Below, in pieces: positions 22,831 to 38,045 of a DNA stretch of 64,000 nucleotides; the first letter of the stretch is position 1, and each line of letters opens with the position of its first letter. A program made the translations under genes and the position numbers. The notes below the pieces were generated by a model. It had not been told where the DNA came from, did no database searches, and saw only the letters and a list, made by a program, of their open reading frames with translations. The DNA is from Flaccisagitta enflata (lineage: Eukaryota; Chaetognatha; Sagittoidea; Aphragmophora), in assembly GCA_965153355.1 (NCBI GenBank), contig OZ231128.1, forward strand, positions 40,362,001 through 40,426,000, in the 5' to 3' direction.

Positions 22831-23885
22831 TTCCGTTTACGGATGGATTCCAGGATTAGAAGCACTTCGCGAATCTGTTGAGTGTGCCCTGGGTATGAAT
22901 TACAAATATGGGTATGAATAACAAATATTAGTACATCAAAACGAGAGGTGAAACACTGCCTTAAATCAATCATCAAAAAAAAATAAATAAATAAAGGGCA
23001 GCCTGAATTCCAGCAAGGGGCACTTTTACAAAGAAACTAAAAAGAAAAGATGAAGTGACAGACCTAGATTTGAGATTGGAGATCAAGAGAGGAGGTCTCC
23101 TCGCGGGAGGACGGGGAAAAGGTCAGAAAATGTCATTGGCGTCCGTCTTTAGGTCACATAAGTTAGGGGTCAGTGGTTGATGAAGTTGAAGGAAAGAGAA
23201 AGACGCGCGACTTGACGTTGACGCCGGCAGAATGGATATGTTTCCTACGTGGGAACAATCGGAAAAGAAAAGGGTTTTTAAGTCGCGGGCACTGATCTCT
23301 ATCTATAACCTTTGTACCGCTCTGGTTTGTCCGTTTATTTTTTACACAGTGATTTGTACAACTCTTAAAGAGGTTTTGTCCCTACATCTCTTTGCCCCTC
23401 CTTCGCCTTCTTTGTCTCTCAGTCCCTCTGTCCCTCTGTTCCTCTTTCCCTCCGTCCCTCTGCTCCTCTCTCCCTCTGTTCCTCTGTTCCTCTTTCTCTC
23501 TGTCTCTCCAACACTCTATTCATCCCCCAACAAATGAAACTAAAGCGTTTATCCACCTCTGCCCACTCGCACGAAACTAGCATTGTATCTTCGGATGATT
23601 TGTCCAAAAGGTGTTCTCCAGTAGAGGAATCCCGCTCCATGACATGAGTAATATGACATGAGCGCCACAGCCTGTAGCTATACCTGTACCTACCCAGTGC
23701 CCACCCACATGGGCAATATTTTTTTGGTTTAGTCTTTTGTTACTGTTTTAATGTCCCCGCGTCCCACGGGGCAAAGCCCTTCATTTCTTTGTAACCAAAG
23801 CATTCACACATGTAGAATTATTGCCCTCTGTCTAAGTTCTCCTTCTTCATGTATCACCATCTTCCTTGTTTTCTTCTTTTTTTTT
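22831..23885. other. Unassigned; short CCCTCTGTTCCTCT repeat
   Basis: A degenerate pyrimidine repeat of CCCTCTGT(T/C)CCTCT units lies at 23410-23510. No gene was found. Confidence 0.45.
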
Positions 23886-23888
23886 ATC

Positions 23889-24066
23889 GCGTGCACGCGA
23901 CTCATTAACCCACTATGTCTGTCGGTCCGTCGGTCTGTCCATCAGTCCATTTGTCCCTAAAACTTTTTTCATTACTGCTCCTGCCCTAACAATTGGTTGT
24001 CTTTTGTTATCACTGCCCCGGCCCACCCAATAGCGACTAGGGTAACCATGTAGTGGGTCTCGTTCT
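23889..24066 (-). repeat. Family A repeat A9
   Basis: GCGTGCACGCGACTCATTAA, CTGTCGGTCCGTCGGTCTG array, two CTGCCC middle motifs, and a diverged head (GGGTAACCATGTAGTGGGTC). Confidence 0.72.
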
Positions 24067-24195
24067 TCTCCTCCCTCCCTCTTCGTCTCCTAAACCTGTT
24101 TCCTCTTTTATTGCTCTTTATCTCTCTCTCCATCTTACAGTCATTCGTTTCCATTTTTATTCCTCTCTCTCCGCATTTCCATTTCTTATTCTCAG

Positions 24196-24257
24196 TCTGT
24201 CTGTCTGTCTGTCTGTCTCTCTCGCTCTCGCTCTCGCTCTCGCTATCTCTTTCTCTC

Positions 24258-24352
<95 letters not shown>
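24196..24352. repeat. (CTGT)n(CTCTCG)n(CT)n microsatellite
   Basis: GTCT units (24196-24218), CTCTCG units (24219-24243), then nearly pure CT to 24352. Confidence 0.93.
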
Positions 24353-24354
<2 letters not shown>

Positions 24355-24669
24355 AATCCTTCTTTTTTTCTTTCTTCGCTATCATCGTCGATGTCCCTCC
24401 TCCTTTTCCTTTCCTCTTTTTCCCACGTGTGTTAATCGCGCGATGGAGTCGTTAGGCGGAATTCTCGCGTCCCTTTGTCGCAAATTTGTCTCCCCGCCTC
24501 TCTGCCCGTTTGACACTGATGTCTTTGCGTGCGCGTCGTAATGGCAACTCACTCCCCAACTATCCGAGTTATCGATCGGTTGCATGTGGTGATAGTGCGT
24601 GCGCGCGCCCCGAAATGGCGAACAACACCAAAACTACCAGTACCAACTTGTGATGATTGGGCGATTTCT
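24353..24669. other. No recognised feature
   Basis: No supportable feature seen. Confidence 0.4.
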
Positions 24670-24745
24670 TAGCGCGTCCTCGCACTTCTATAAGAGGTCA
24701 TGTCCGTCGGTCAGTCAGTCGGTTGATCTGTCGGTAAAGCAAACG
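24670..24745 (-). repeat. Family C tail fragment C2
   Basis: TTAGCGCGTCCTCGCACTTC, TATAAGAGGTCATGTC, then CGGTCAGTCAGTCGG units match the hairpin end and array of the copy at 37752-38045. The head is not seen. Confidence 0.65.
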
Positions 24746-24790
24746 TTTATAACGCTCAAAACGGCCAATTCTGTCGTCTTTCTTCATTTC

Positions 24791-25640
24791 TACCAGTAAT
24801 GGCGGCTGTCGCCGTGAGGAAAAAAGTCGTAAGCATTGGTCACTTTTCACCAAGTTTTTGTCTTTCGTCACTGCAAATTTTTTTTTTATTAGATCAAATC
24901 AAGAGCAATTGTATGTATTGATTGCATTGAAAATCAGAGAAAAATAGGGCTAAACCAAATGAGCTACATGAGCTAAAATGCTCAAAATCACTCAACCAGA
25001 CAATCAGCTATACTCACTGACATGCTTTCTTGTAATTACATGCTCCCATCAAAAAATTTATTCTATTAAAAATCAGAAAAAAAAAGACTGAGCTAAATGA
25101 GCTAAGTGAGCTAAAATAATTAAAAACACCCTCACTGATGAGCAGTTATACTCACTGATATACTTTTTTGTATCTGCTTTCTTAAACATGTATCAAAATA
25201 TCTATTCATTTATCACATTTAAAATAAAAATAAGAAACTGAGCTAAATGAGCTAAATGAGCTAGAATCCTTCAAAACATCCTCACAGATGAGCAGCTATG
25301 CTCATAAACATGTTTTCTTGTATTTGCATGCTCAAACAAACATAAATACACTCCTTTTTTGATCCTATTCAAAATCATAAAAAATCGAAAAAAATTCAAT
25401 TTGCAATTTTCATAAATAAATCTTTAAAAAATCATAGCGCGAAAAGTATTTGTCGTAGAGCATTCTGCTTGGCGCCAAATGAAAGAGAATAATCAAATTT
25501 ACTTACCCTATAAATTTCATTGGAGGCCTCAATCAGCCGGATGAGTTCCCCAACTTTCGCATAAGAAAATGAAAACCACGTTTCTCTCGAATATGTCAAA
25601 AAGTCGAAGACTGACTTCGACTTTTTTCCCGATAACCTCT
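24791..25640 (+). repeat. Dispersed repeat F, copy 1
   Basis: This 850-bp stretch has an inverted relative at 39195-39850. Shared blocks include TACCAGTAATGGCG at the left and GTCGAAGACTGACTTCGACT near the right. Inside (about 24880-25400) are three diverged units of about 130 bp, each with a GAGCTAAATGAGCTAA run. No protein frame; class unknown. Confidence 0.65.
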
Positions 25641-25671
25641 CATGCCATACTACGCACATTTTCATTCTGTT

Positions 25672-25765
25672 GTTCATTCATTCATTCATTCATTCATTCA
25701 TTCATTCATTCATTCATTCATTCATTCATTCATTCATTCATTCATTCATTCATTCATTCATTCAA
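25672..25765. repeat. (ATTC)n microsatellite
   Basis: Uninterrupted ATTC array of about 94 bp. Confidence 0.95.
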
Positions 25766-25769
25766 AACG

Positions 25770-27000
25770 TTCATTCACAAATTCTTAATAAAGCGAGGCG
25801 CACTGATTGGCCATAACTTGGCCTTGTTAGAATAATGCGCTATATTAGCATCGAACTATCTTACTCTTGCATGTGCGATATTTTCACGCTCAATGTAGAG
25901 AAAGACAAAACCTATGCTGTATATCCAAACATTCCTAAATATCAATTTACGGTGAGTTTCTGCCCATCAGCACTCGGAAGAACCTGTTTTGGCTGCTTTT
26001 GGGATTCCGCGGACATAGGATAAGAATTTTGTCCACAATCTGTCACAATCGCACTGATGCCATTCATTTTTTTAGAGCCAGTTTTAGGCAAAAGAACGAT
26101 ATGATCTACCTGATCAAACCAAGAAACAAGCCCGACCGGGCAACGATGCGTCCAGACTGTGTCTCAGAGTGTATTGTAATTGTAAAAGTGTGAAAGTATT
26201 GTGGATATAATTCTTACTCTCTGCTTGCAGGTTCCCGAAAGCAACATTTAGTTAGTGTTTACCTTTTTCTTTGGGCGGCGGTTGACAAAAGGTTTGTTCA
26301 GATACATGGACGGTATGAACCGCTCAAATAGATTATAAAGAGAATGTTATGCAATCATTTCCTTGAGAAACAATCTAAACGATCCAATATGCGAGAGATA
26401 TCCGGATGACTATCGCGCGAAAATCCTGCGCAGCGAATGCGACATGAAATGAGAACAAAGAGAAAATAGAAGGCGTCTTCAGTTGGCTCTCTCATCACAT
26501 GAAAACTATGTATCCAAAAGACGTTAAACTGTTTTAATGCATCTCGCGCATGGTTTTCACATCGCGCCATATTTGATTCGAATTAGCTGATGATATCGTT
26601 TGAATCAACTTTTTACATGAAGAAGGCAAGGGATGGAAATGAAAAATGTGGCAAACTTTGAGGCATTAATGTTCATATGAAAATGTTTTACAGGAGGGAT
26701 GAATGCCAGGGCAAGGTGCAATGGTACTGTATCTTCATGTCCTGAATTTTTTGCTACATGGTACCTGCAGTGCTTTTGGTGCAGAGGCTGGTGTCGCAGG
26801 GGGCACAACCCTTGAAGCCCTTGTTTATAGCCCAACACCAATTGCTAATTTTCTTTTATCCATCCAACATAGAATTAGAAATTGCACAAGTTTTGAAGCG
26901 CCATTAAGTGCCAAACAGGCGCGTTGTGATTCGTCTTCATCGTCCTTCGTTGTCGCAGGGACATTTTCAAAGTACGCGTTCCACAAACGGGAGGGGGAGG
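25770..27000. other. Unassigned; family C head fragment at 26125-26165
   Basis: GAAACAAGCCCGACCGGGCA followed by ACGATGCGTCCAGACTG is the head of family C. The frames at 26605-27113 on both strands show no domain that I recognise. Confidence 0.45.
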
Positions 27001-27007
27001 TGAAAAT

Positions 27008-27010
<3 letters not shown>

Positions 27011-27048
<38 letters not shown>
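27011..27048. repeat. (CT)n microsatellite
   Basis: Pure CT array. Another occupies 27156-27220. Confidence 0.95.
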
Positions 27049-27051
<3 letters not shown>

Positions 27052-27151
27052 GCGGTCCCGAAGTCGTTTTCAAGGTCTTTCAAGCAGAAAAAATCAATTT
27101 GGAGAGGCAGTAGAATTATCTTACGCTGCTTTCTTACGCCTCTTCTTCTCT

Positions 27152-27155
<4 letters not shown>

Positions 27156-27226
<71 letters not shown>
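27156..27226. repeat. (CT)n microsatellite
   Basis: CT array with a TTTCTC variant at its end. Confidence 0.95.
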
Positions 27227-27231
<5 letters not shown>

Positions 27232-28500
27232 TGTTTTCCACTTGTCTTCCCTCCATTCAATGTTTTTTTATTCTGTTAAACCCCACTGTAACGGATCCAA
27301 GTATAACGAAATCTGTGCATGAATAAAGAATCTTTGATCTCTTTAAAACATTCTACGGACCACTAAATCCCGAAATGATGGAAAATAAGTCCCTAACGAC
27401 ACATTATCCGCTTTCAGCCACCTGCATTCCTTTCGATAATCTGTCCAATAACGAAAATTTTAGATCTTCCACGGTCATTTCTTGTATTGGCAATCTAAAA
27501 AGAGAAAAAATATGACATTTATAAGTCCCTTGAGATCTGTTATTGCTGAATTTCACTGTATTCTTCTGACAATTTTCTTCTTAAATGATTCCTTCTGTCA
27601 TCTTTCTCACTCCTTCTTTTTTCCCCCTTGTTATCATTCATCCTTTCTTATCCTGCCCTCCCGTGCCGTGGTGCGTTTTTAAACAATGAGCAGAATTCTT
27701 TTGTCAAAAAAAAAGTAAAAAAGAAAAACGACTTTTTTTTTCTTCTTCTGCTCATGAGCCTCATGAATATGCAAAGGAGAATGAATGAAAGAATATGAAG
27801 GAGAAAAAGGAACTTTGAGCTTAATGGAGAATGTTTTCTTTCTGCTGTAAAGCTTTCATTTTCTCTTTTGTTTATCTCCCGGGGAATTCTGCGTTCTTGA
27901 TTGAATTAAAGGTCAGGTTGTCGTCTGGGAACATTGCCCAAAGCGCGTTACTCCAAGCCTTTAACGACGCTACGCGCTGAAAACTGACAGTGTTTCTCGG
28001 CCGGACGCAAATAGACTAGTTTGAACATTTTAACAATGATTTTGATTAACTTATGCCAATAAAAACCTAAACGGTCTTTGAGGTTGACTCTTTATTTTGG
28101 ATGAATGGGAGGGAAATTCGATATTCGTAATTCGATATTAGACTAACATTTACTTACATAGCCTTTTTACTGATTAGTTAATATAATGATTCAATTTTTT
28201 TTTGCTTGTTGCAATCTTTAGGAATATGACGATAAAAGTCTGTTGTGAATACTGAATATACATGACGATGTGAATAAAAATGATAATTTTTCAGCCCTGA
28301 GTGAGCCACATTTCACTTACTCGCCATACTACAAAGCTAGGAGCAAACGAACCAAAGCGAATTCAGATGTCCAACATATACATATTCCTATGCAAGCTAT
28401 ACTGACGCTATGAGACGAAAAGAAAAAAGAATGGTTCGAAATCGGACTGTCATAGTTTGATATCCTACAATCTTTATGCATCCTATAACAGCGTGTTGTC
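27227..28500. other. No recognised feature
   Basis: No gene, RNA or transposon end was identified. The stretch is AT-rich with no long frames. Confidence 0.5.
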
Positions 28501-28504
28501 ATTC

Positions 28505-29110
<606 letters not shown>

Positions 29111-29690
29111 TCCGTCGTCATCGTCGTCGTCGTCGAGACGGACGGACGCGGCTAATACAGTGCAAGGAAGCTGCAGAAAAGAAAAAGATGGAAAAAACAT
29201 TGGGTTTGGTTGTTACATTGTGTTTTTGTTATTTGCTGGATTTCATATTTTCTTTCGCCATATTTTTCTCTCAGGAAATTCTCTGTTTTCTCCATTTTCC
29301 GGTCGTATTTTCCCCTTTTCAGGCTTTTCATTTTCTTTTCTTCTCCGGAATCTTTTTTTTTTTTTTTTTTCATTTTCTTTTCTTTTCTTTTTTCCTTTCC
29401 ATCCTTTCCTTTTTTTTTTCCTTTCCATCCTTTCCATTCGTCTTTCTCAAATTCTGTCCATATATCATTATATATGACTGAATGACTGTTTAACCAAAAT
29501 ATAATCTTTACGGTTTTCTGACTACCAAGTACCTATCTTCTCTGTTTCCTTTGAATTTTTCTCTCTGTTTTTGTCTCTGACTGTTTGAGTGGCTCTGTGT
29601 GCCTCTCTGAGTGTCTCTGTTCGATATTCTAATTCGTCAGCATATTGATGCAACAGATACAAACAATCACGAGAGACTACAAACTAGAAA
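29111..29690. other. Unassigned; pyrimidine-rich segment
   Basis: 29260-29450 is T/C-rich, with two copies of CCTTTCCATCCTTTCC. No gene was found. Confidence 0.5.
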
Positions 29691-29692
29691 GA

Positions 29693-29812
29693 ACAAGGCC
29701 GAATACACGGCTACCGTAGCCGCATGTGGGTAGGCAGGGGCAGTTATAAAAAAGGCTAACCAAGTATTTGGACAGGAGCTGTAACGCAGAAAACGCCGAA
29801 AACGCCGTCTCT
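29693..29812 (+). repeat. Family A repeat A10, head and middle
   Basis: AACAAGGCCGAATACACGGC, GTGGGTAGGCAGGGGCAG, then GGACAGGAGCTGTAACGC and AAACGCCGAAAACGCCG. The copy stops before the array; a CT array begins at 29825. Confidence 0.75.
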
Positions 29813-29819
29813 CTGTCTG

Positions 29820-29824
<5 letters not shown>

Positions 29825-29892
<68 letters not shown>
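29825..29892. repeat. (CT)n microsatellite
   Basis: Pure CT array abutting family A copy A10. Confidence 0.95.
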
Positions 29893-29896
<4 letters not shown>

Positions 29897-30230
29897 CCCC
29901 CCCCCTCCGTTTTCTCATTCTCATAACTCACGTTGAGGTGCGGATCTCGTCTCCTTAATCCTGCTCTTTGACGATTCTATCAAAATAACTGACTCATATT
30001 TCTCAGGCAGAAGAGAGCAATCATCGCTCTTCATCTCACTCGTCTTCACCACTGCTTATCTGAAGTATTATCGTAGTGACGACATTCGAAACTTCGTTCA
30101 TAAACAATGAACGAAGGGACGACGTCGTCATAACGTTAATTCTTGAGCAACACGCGCTCACTTATTGTCTAAACTGTGTGCATTGAACTTTTTTGTTCAT
30201 GGTCATCTAGTTTACCTCTTTTGATAAAAA

Positions 30231-30233
<3 letters not shown>
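29893..30233. other. No recognised feature
   Basis: No supportable feature seen. Confidence 0.45.

Positions 30234-30307
<74 letters not shown>
30234..30307. repeat. (CT)n microsatellite
   Basis: Pure CT array of about 74 bp. Confidence 0.95.
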
Positions 30308-31008
<701 letters not shown>

Positions 31009-31259
31009 GTCAAAAATGGAAATAGCTTATTTCACACAGTTCAGACACAGAGGTTTGGGGATAATTCACGTTATTACGACGTCGTAACAATGTGCATTCA
31101 ACAGTAACATACTCATTTTTTGCAAGCTGTGTCGTAACTACGTGGTTGCCCCGCTTATCTCACCTTCAGAGACCCATTGCAGCTCTTCGTTTTCACCTCT
31201 CGTATTTCCTTCTACCTACACTAGTTCTCGTCTAGTAGTGTGCAACGGACTCTACCCGG

Positions 31260-31445
<186 letters not shown>

Positions 31446-31454
31446 TTGCTTTCA

Positions 31455-31563
31455 CCTTGCCATGTCGGTCGGTTCGTCCGTCCCTTCTGAATTGCGAGCA
31501 GTTTTAACATTACGGCCCCTGCCCAACCTTCCGGGACTGTCTTGCCGTCTATCCGGCCTTGTT
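31455..31563 (-). repeat. Family A repeat A11, truncated
   Basis: TGTCGGTCGGTTCGTCCGTC, then GCCCCTGCCCAACC and GCCGTCTATCCGGCCTTGTT. The hairpin end is missing; the GT array abuts the copy instead. Confidence 0.72.
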
Positions 31564-32077
31564 TCTATTCGCGTAGTACTCCACCCCAACCCCCCTCTCC
31601 TTTATCAGAGATACAAGGCCATAAAAATTATCACTATTACTCAGCCCCTTAACCACTACCATCCCCATCTTGTTGTGCAAATCATGAAAATGAGTCTGAA
31701 GCCATTGAAAAGCGGCCCTTTCCCTCAATCTCCACCCCTTATCCCCCAAATGTGGTTGTGCGAATGATTTCAGGCAAAAAAGCCACTGGAGATGTCGCTC
31801 ACCTCATTTCCCGCCGTCTTTCGCGCATCATCAAGGCCAAGCAAGAAGCTTCTGAGCGAGATGAAAAAAGAACACCTTGGAAAATAAAAGAGAATAAGGC
31901 CGGATACACATTTATTCGTTTAATGTGTTAAAGCGTGAAATAGTAGCAGATGGATCTAGATCCACAAAACGAGAGGAAAAAATGGAAGTGTCGATGCTTT
32001 GATTTGACTGACTGACTTACGGACGGACGGATGGACGGACGGACTGACTGACTAATTTTGACTAGTCATTAAAGGAT
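31564..32077. other. Unassigned; weak open frame
   Basis: An ATG-less plus-strand frame is open from about 31655 to 31930. It contains a possible splice acceptor (ATGATTTCAG at about 31764-31773) and runs into a family A head fragment (AAGGCCGGATACAC) at about 31900. The translated stretch is rich in Lys, Glu and Arg and matches no family I know. An exon is possible but unsupported. Confidence 0.25.
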
Positions 32078-32375
32078 CGCACATGGTCAGCAGTAAGCGT
32101 TGCCCTGCAGATCATATTTAAGGCGGATTCAAGATCTGAAAAGCTGATTTGAGACTTGGAGACCGGATTTGACATCTGGAGGGTTAACTTTGGAACTTAA
32201 ATGGGCTGATTGTTGTGGAATGTATGAGTAAAAAATGAAGCCTGATTAGGCTCATATGACATCTCAATGGCCAACGGGTGAGACGGGATGACGGATGTAA
32301 GGAAGGACGTCTTAAAATTCTGCCCCGCGTTCTGCGGAATATCAGCTCTTTGGGGCCGCTCCCCAAAAGACACAT
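32078..32375. mobile_element. Family D element, copy D3
   Basis: CATGGTCAGCAGTAAGCGTTG opens it. About 20-bp units of the type GATTTGAGACTTGGAGACCG follow. The end TCTTTGGGGCCGCTCCCC closes it. The inverted ends are diverged. Confidence 0.6.
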
Positions 32376-32552
32376 CACGACCAATGGACCAAACAATCAA
32401 TACATACCTAAACTTTTCTAGAATAAACTATCAGCTCCTAAAACGCAATGACAAAAACATGACTGACTGACTGACTGACACATGGATGAAGGCAAATTGA
32501 CAGCGCAATGGCAAAGAGGAGAGTTAGAAAAAAAGGAGACATTTCTACATTT

Positions 32553-33360
32553 GAGCTCACGGCGTCCAGGAACAAACCATAGGTCGAAAAAAATGGTCAA
32601 GACTCCTGACCTTGGAAAAAGTCTTTTTTGATGCATTAGCTATCAATTTATGGCAAAAATATAAAAATCGGCGTGGAGATATAGAATTCAAAGCATTTTT
32701 ATATATTTTTATATCAGAAATTAGGATTGTAGGTTCAAGCTGTTTAAAAAATATCTGAAAAGTGTGGCAATAGTTGCTGTAATAATGCTTGTACCTATTT
32801 GGTAAGTTTAGAGGGTTGTTCTATAGATAAAAACTAAAAAAACTATTTTAAACTATCAAATTGATTTTTTCAGCCTATTTTCATAATTACTTCTCTAAAA
32901 TTTTTGAAGACTATGAAAAGTGTATAAATATTGTTGAGATACACATGCTGGAATATAATCCAGCTAGTTTTAAGAAATATTTGATAGATTAGAGCTTAGA
33001 AATAGCAAAAAATAATAAAAAATAGTCATTTTACAACAGTTTTTAGCATTTTTTTGTTTTGATTATTGGAAAATCACTCTAAACAAACTGAAGTAGGTAA
33101 AAGCATTAGTGCAACCACTGTAGCCAAACTTTTCATACATTTCTACATACTTTTAGAAGCCATGAATACAATTTTTAATCTAAAACATGCTTAAAAATGC
33201 CTTTTTGGCTATTATTTGACTATCAATTCTATATTTCTAAGCAGATTTTTTTATTTTTACCATTAATTTGTAGCTAATGCATCGAAAAAGACATTTCCCC
33301 AGGTCAGGAGTCTTGACCATTTTTTTAGACCTAGGGTTTGTTCCTGGACGCCGTGAGCTG
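32553..33360. mobile_element. Foldback element, about 150-bp inverted ends
   Basis: The left end GAGCTCACGGCGTCCAGGAA and the inverse of the right end (CAGCTCACGGCGTCCAGGAA) match closely for about 90 bp and more loosely to about 150 bp. The 500-bp centre is AT-rich and non-coding. No clear target duplication was found, so the superfamily is undecided. Confidence 0.72.
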
Positions 33361-34514
33361 TGAAAGAGGCGATAAAGCATGGAGCAATATCCTCGGCTAA
33401 TTGCATTACGCATTGATGACCTCCATGGAATCATCTCTCCTTCTTTTCCTCTCAAATGCTCATGTCTTTCTGATCCTCGCCTTTCCTTATCTCTCTCTCA
33501 ATCGTTGGAACACGGTAAAACAACAAACCAACACTCTAGGACCGGAGTAATAATTTTTTTCGTATGCAAATAAAATCAAATTGGATTTTATTGTTTAGAA
33601 TGAAAGTTTCTGTTGTTGAACATTTATATTGTAATGTTCAAGTCAATTTGTAATCAGCATAACAATATGTACTTGAATTGTTTTAAAGCAACCTATAAAT
33701 TGTATACCTATATATGTATATCAACATAGCTGCCATCACTATCGCTGCTGACATACCCAGTTTTAGCCACCATCATCACTAACAATACCAGTGCCACCCC
33801 TGTGAACCAATCCCACAAAAGCCGCCACGTCTCGGATTTGCCTCTTGAGCCGTTTTCCAACCCTCCACTCTCAACACTGATACCTTCGATTCTACTACCC
33901 CCACTGCATGCTGCTATGGCAACCATCGCCTTTACCACAGCTCCCTGAGTAATGCTTTTCTCGCCAGTGTTACTGTTAATGTAATCGATGACTCAATCTT
34001 TTCCTACACTCTCAACCAATGTAAAATTGCGTCCCAGACACCAGTCCCTACCAGTGTCATTACACCTCCTGCTTCTGTTATTACACCACCTGTCACTATC
34101 ATTCATACAACTATCATTTTCCCAACAACAAACAATAACAATCCTGATAATGACACCAACGTGTAAACATTCGTTTCAACCATTTCTTTTTGTCGTCAAC
34201 AGACACCTATTACTAATATCATTTCAAATCAATGCTTACGACTTTGGACGCCCATTAGTTAATGAAGTTCTTTCCAAGTTTTAACGAGGAAATAAACCTC
34301 TCTTAATACACAACAGAGCCACTTTAAGTAATGAGAAATGAGACCGAAAAGTACTCTGGACCTCCATACAATAACTTTGAAGTTTCTCCCACACAAAACG
34401 GACACAAACAGAAGATGAAACACTCTCACCAGAGAATTTAAAGAGAGTTTTACATTGGACGGGAAAAGGGAATGACGAAAACAATGACAAAAAGTTAATG
34501 GCGCGAGTCGAGTG
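33361..34514. other. Unassigned; degenerate ACC/ATC-rich stretch
   Basis: 33730-34160 is C-rich with CACCATCATCACTAACA-like trinucleotides, probably an old simple repeat. Its 98-codon frame is low complexity. Nothing else was found. Confidence 0.45.
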
Positions 34515-34706
34515 CAGTGTAAGCGACTCTACAGTCCGCTATGTCGGTCAGTCGGTCGGATAGTCCCATTTTGCTTTTTCTTTGTTTATGGGCGCTTCTG
34601 AGGGACTGCTCCTGCAGTGCCCATATGCTAGGTTAGCCTCTCTTCTCGCCGCCCCTGCCCACCCGCACTCGAGATCGGTAGCCGAGTGTTCGGCCTTATT
34701 TCATTC
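34515..34706 (-). repeat. Family A repeat A12
   Basis: AAGCGACTCTACAGTCCGCT, GTCGGTCAGTCGGTCGG array, middle block, GCCCCTGCCCACCCGCAC, and a diverged head (GCCGAGTGTTCGGCCTTATT). Confidence 0.78.
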
Positions 34707-34737
34707 CTTTCCTAATTTGGACATTTTGTCTTTCTAT

Positions 34738-34821
34738 ATTCATGGATCTGTCTGCCTGTCTGTCTATTTGAGTGTCTGTCCGTCTGTCTGCCCGTCTGCT
34801 TGTCGGGTTGTATTTCTTTCT

Positions 34822-34883
<62 letters not shown>
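34738..34883. repeat. (GTCT)n then (CT)n microsatellite
   Basis: GTCTGTC units with variants at 34748-34806, then pure CT at 34827-34883. Confidence 0.9.
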
Positions 34884-34886
<3 letters not shown>

Positions 34887-35185
34887 CTCCGCTCTCACCC
34901 CCCTCCCTTCACTCTCTTTCCTTTTCCTTCTTATATTGGGTCAGCCTCCTCGCCATTCATCTCGGCAGGATCTCATATTCCTAATGACCCGCTTGAGTCC
35001 TTTTTTTTACCCACCCACCCTTTTCAATTCCTTAGATTTGCATTTTTTTGGTTTTTGGTATTTTTACATTCGCTCACCCGCGTGTGGTTATTCTGCTCGT
35101 GGCCGCCCTCCCGCTTCCTTCATGTATACAAACAGGGCGATTAACGTTTCTATTAAACTCGCTGAATATAATCCTTTCTTTTCTG
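34884..35185. other. No recognised feature
   Basis: Pyrimidine-rich at first, otherwise nothing identified. Confidence 0.45.
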
Positions 35186-35762
35186 GGCAGCGGCCCCGAA
35201 GAGGCCGATGACCTTTGCTTTCACATATGCAGAAACTTTTCCTCCTTTCCCGTACCCCCCACCCCCCACCTTGAGGACCAAATCCGAACCTCAAGGTCCA
35301 AATCCAAGCCTCGAGGTCCAAATCCCGACCTCGAGGTCCAAATCCCAGCCTTGAGGTTCAAATGCCAGCCTTGAGGTCCAAATCTTAGCCTTGAAGCCAA
35401 AACCCCAGCCTCAGTGCCCAAATTCTGGCCTCAAGGCCCAATTCCTAGCCTCTGGGCCCAAATCCTATCCCCTGGGCTTAAATCTCAGCCAAAAGGCCCA
35501 TATCCCAGCCTCAAGGCCTCAATTCCAGTCCGTATCCTACCCTTAAAGCCCCATACTCAAGCTCAAGGCCAAAATTTTAGCCTCAAGGTCCATATCTCAA
35601 CCTCTAAAGCCCTACCTTCTATAATCAAAGTTATCACACTTAACAAAGAAGCTTAGATCATTAGCCCCTTTGGGGCCGCTGCCCCTCTCACCACCTCCTT
35701 CACACAAATACTCATATAGGGGCAATGGGTACCGCTGACCATCTAACGCTTTTGCGACTATT
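35186..35762. mobile_element. Family D element, copy D4, complete
   Basis: The end GGGCAGCGGCCCCGAAGAGG with CGATGACCTTTGC is followed by about 15 units of about 20 bp (type AGGTCCAAATCCCGACCTCG, drifting to AAGGCCCAAATCCTAGCCTC). The inverted end CCCCTTTGGGGCCGCTGCCC, GGGCAATGGGTACCGCTGAC and GCTTTTGCGAC close it. The unit drifts steadily along the array. Confidence 0.75.
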
Positions 35763-36690
<928 letters not shown>

Positions 36691-37215
36691 AGAGATAAGT
36701 AGACAAGTAGACAGAGTGAGAGAAAAGGTTAATAGACAGCCACACAGGCAGATGAACGAATAAATTGAAGGCCAAACAAACACATGCAGAGATAAATCAA
36801 GGCAGATTAACAGACAGTCAGACAAACAGAGAGATGGGCAGACAGAAAAGGAGTGAGCAAGATGGATGAATATACTGATAGACAGTAGCATAGATAGACA
36901 GCAAACTCTCTTTTAGGTCTTTGCTCTTACAAAAGGATTAATTATCCAAAATAAATTAGGTCATCAAATTCGCTGCACCACATGCAATAACTTTTTGACA
37001 GCATTCTACGATTCCCCCGATGAATAAACGGAAATTTAATCATGTCTTTGTCTTGAAAGGTCAAATGGAGTTTGAGATAATATCAAAAACGATCTAGGTA
37101 GAAAATTGTTCTCAGGGTTAGAATGTAGTAGACCAAGCGAATGGGCTGTGGCTGAGCGTAAACCTATTTGAGCCACGCATTACCTAAGATATGGCAACTT
37201 GACAAAAAAAGATGA
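36691..37215. other. Degenerate GACA-like DNA, then unassigned
   Basis: To about 36900 the sequence is GACAGACA-like and decaying. The rest has no recognised feature. Confidence 0.5.
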
Positions 37216-37217
37216 TG

Positions 37218-37751
<534 letters not shown>

Positions 37752-38045
37752 TTTTTAAATGCGTCCTCGCATCGCTATAAGAGGGTCTGTCTGTCCGTCC
37801 GTCCGTCCGTCCGTCCGTCGGTATGTCCGTCCATTACGCAAGTGCAAAAACCACGTTTCTCGGCTATTTTGGCCACGGTGAGATCCTATACTGAAACAAA
37901 TGATCAACCAAGATGTCTTGAGAGCCTCCTTTACTGCTTAGTCATTGATCATTTCACCCGTCTGTTTGTCTATCTGTCTCTATCATATGATCAATACACG
38001 CAGAGACACAGCACGGACGCATCGTTGCCCGGTCGGGCTTGTTTG
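37752..38045 (-). repeat. Family C repeat C4, full length
   Basis: Plus-strand order: TTTTTAA, hairpin ATGCG-TCCT-CGCAT, CGCTATAAGAGGGTCTG, (TCCG)n array at about 37790-37830, a middle block of about 180 bp, then GGACGCATCGTTGCCCGGTC and GGGCTTGTTT. It is longer than family A but has the same order of parts. Confidence 0.8.

Noticed and set aside
26605-27113. Overlapping frames on both strands as a gene fragment
   Set aside because: No domain recognised; the plus frame ends in a CT array and the minus frames in GA translations.
31655-31930. Possible exon with an ATTTCAG acceptor
   Set aside because: No ATG, no donor that I could place convincingly, no recognised family, and it runs into a family A fragment.
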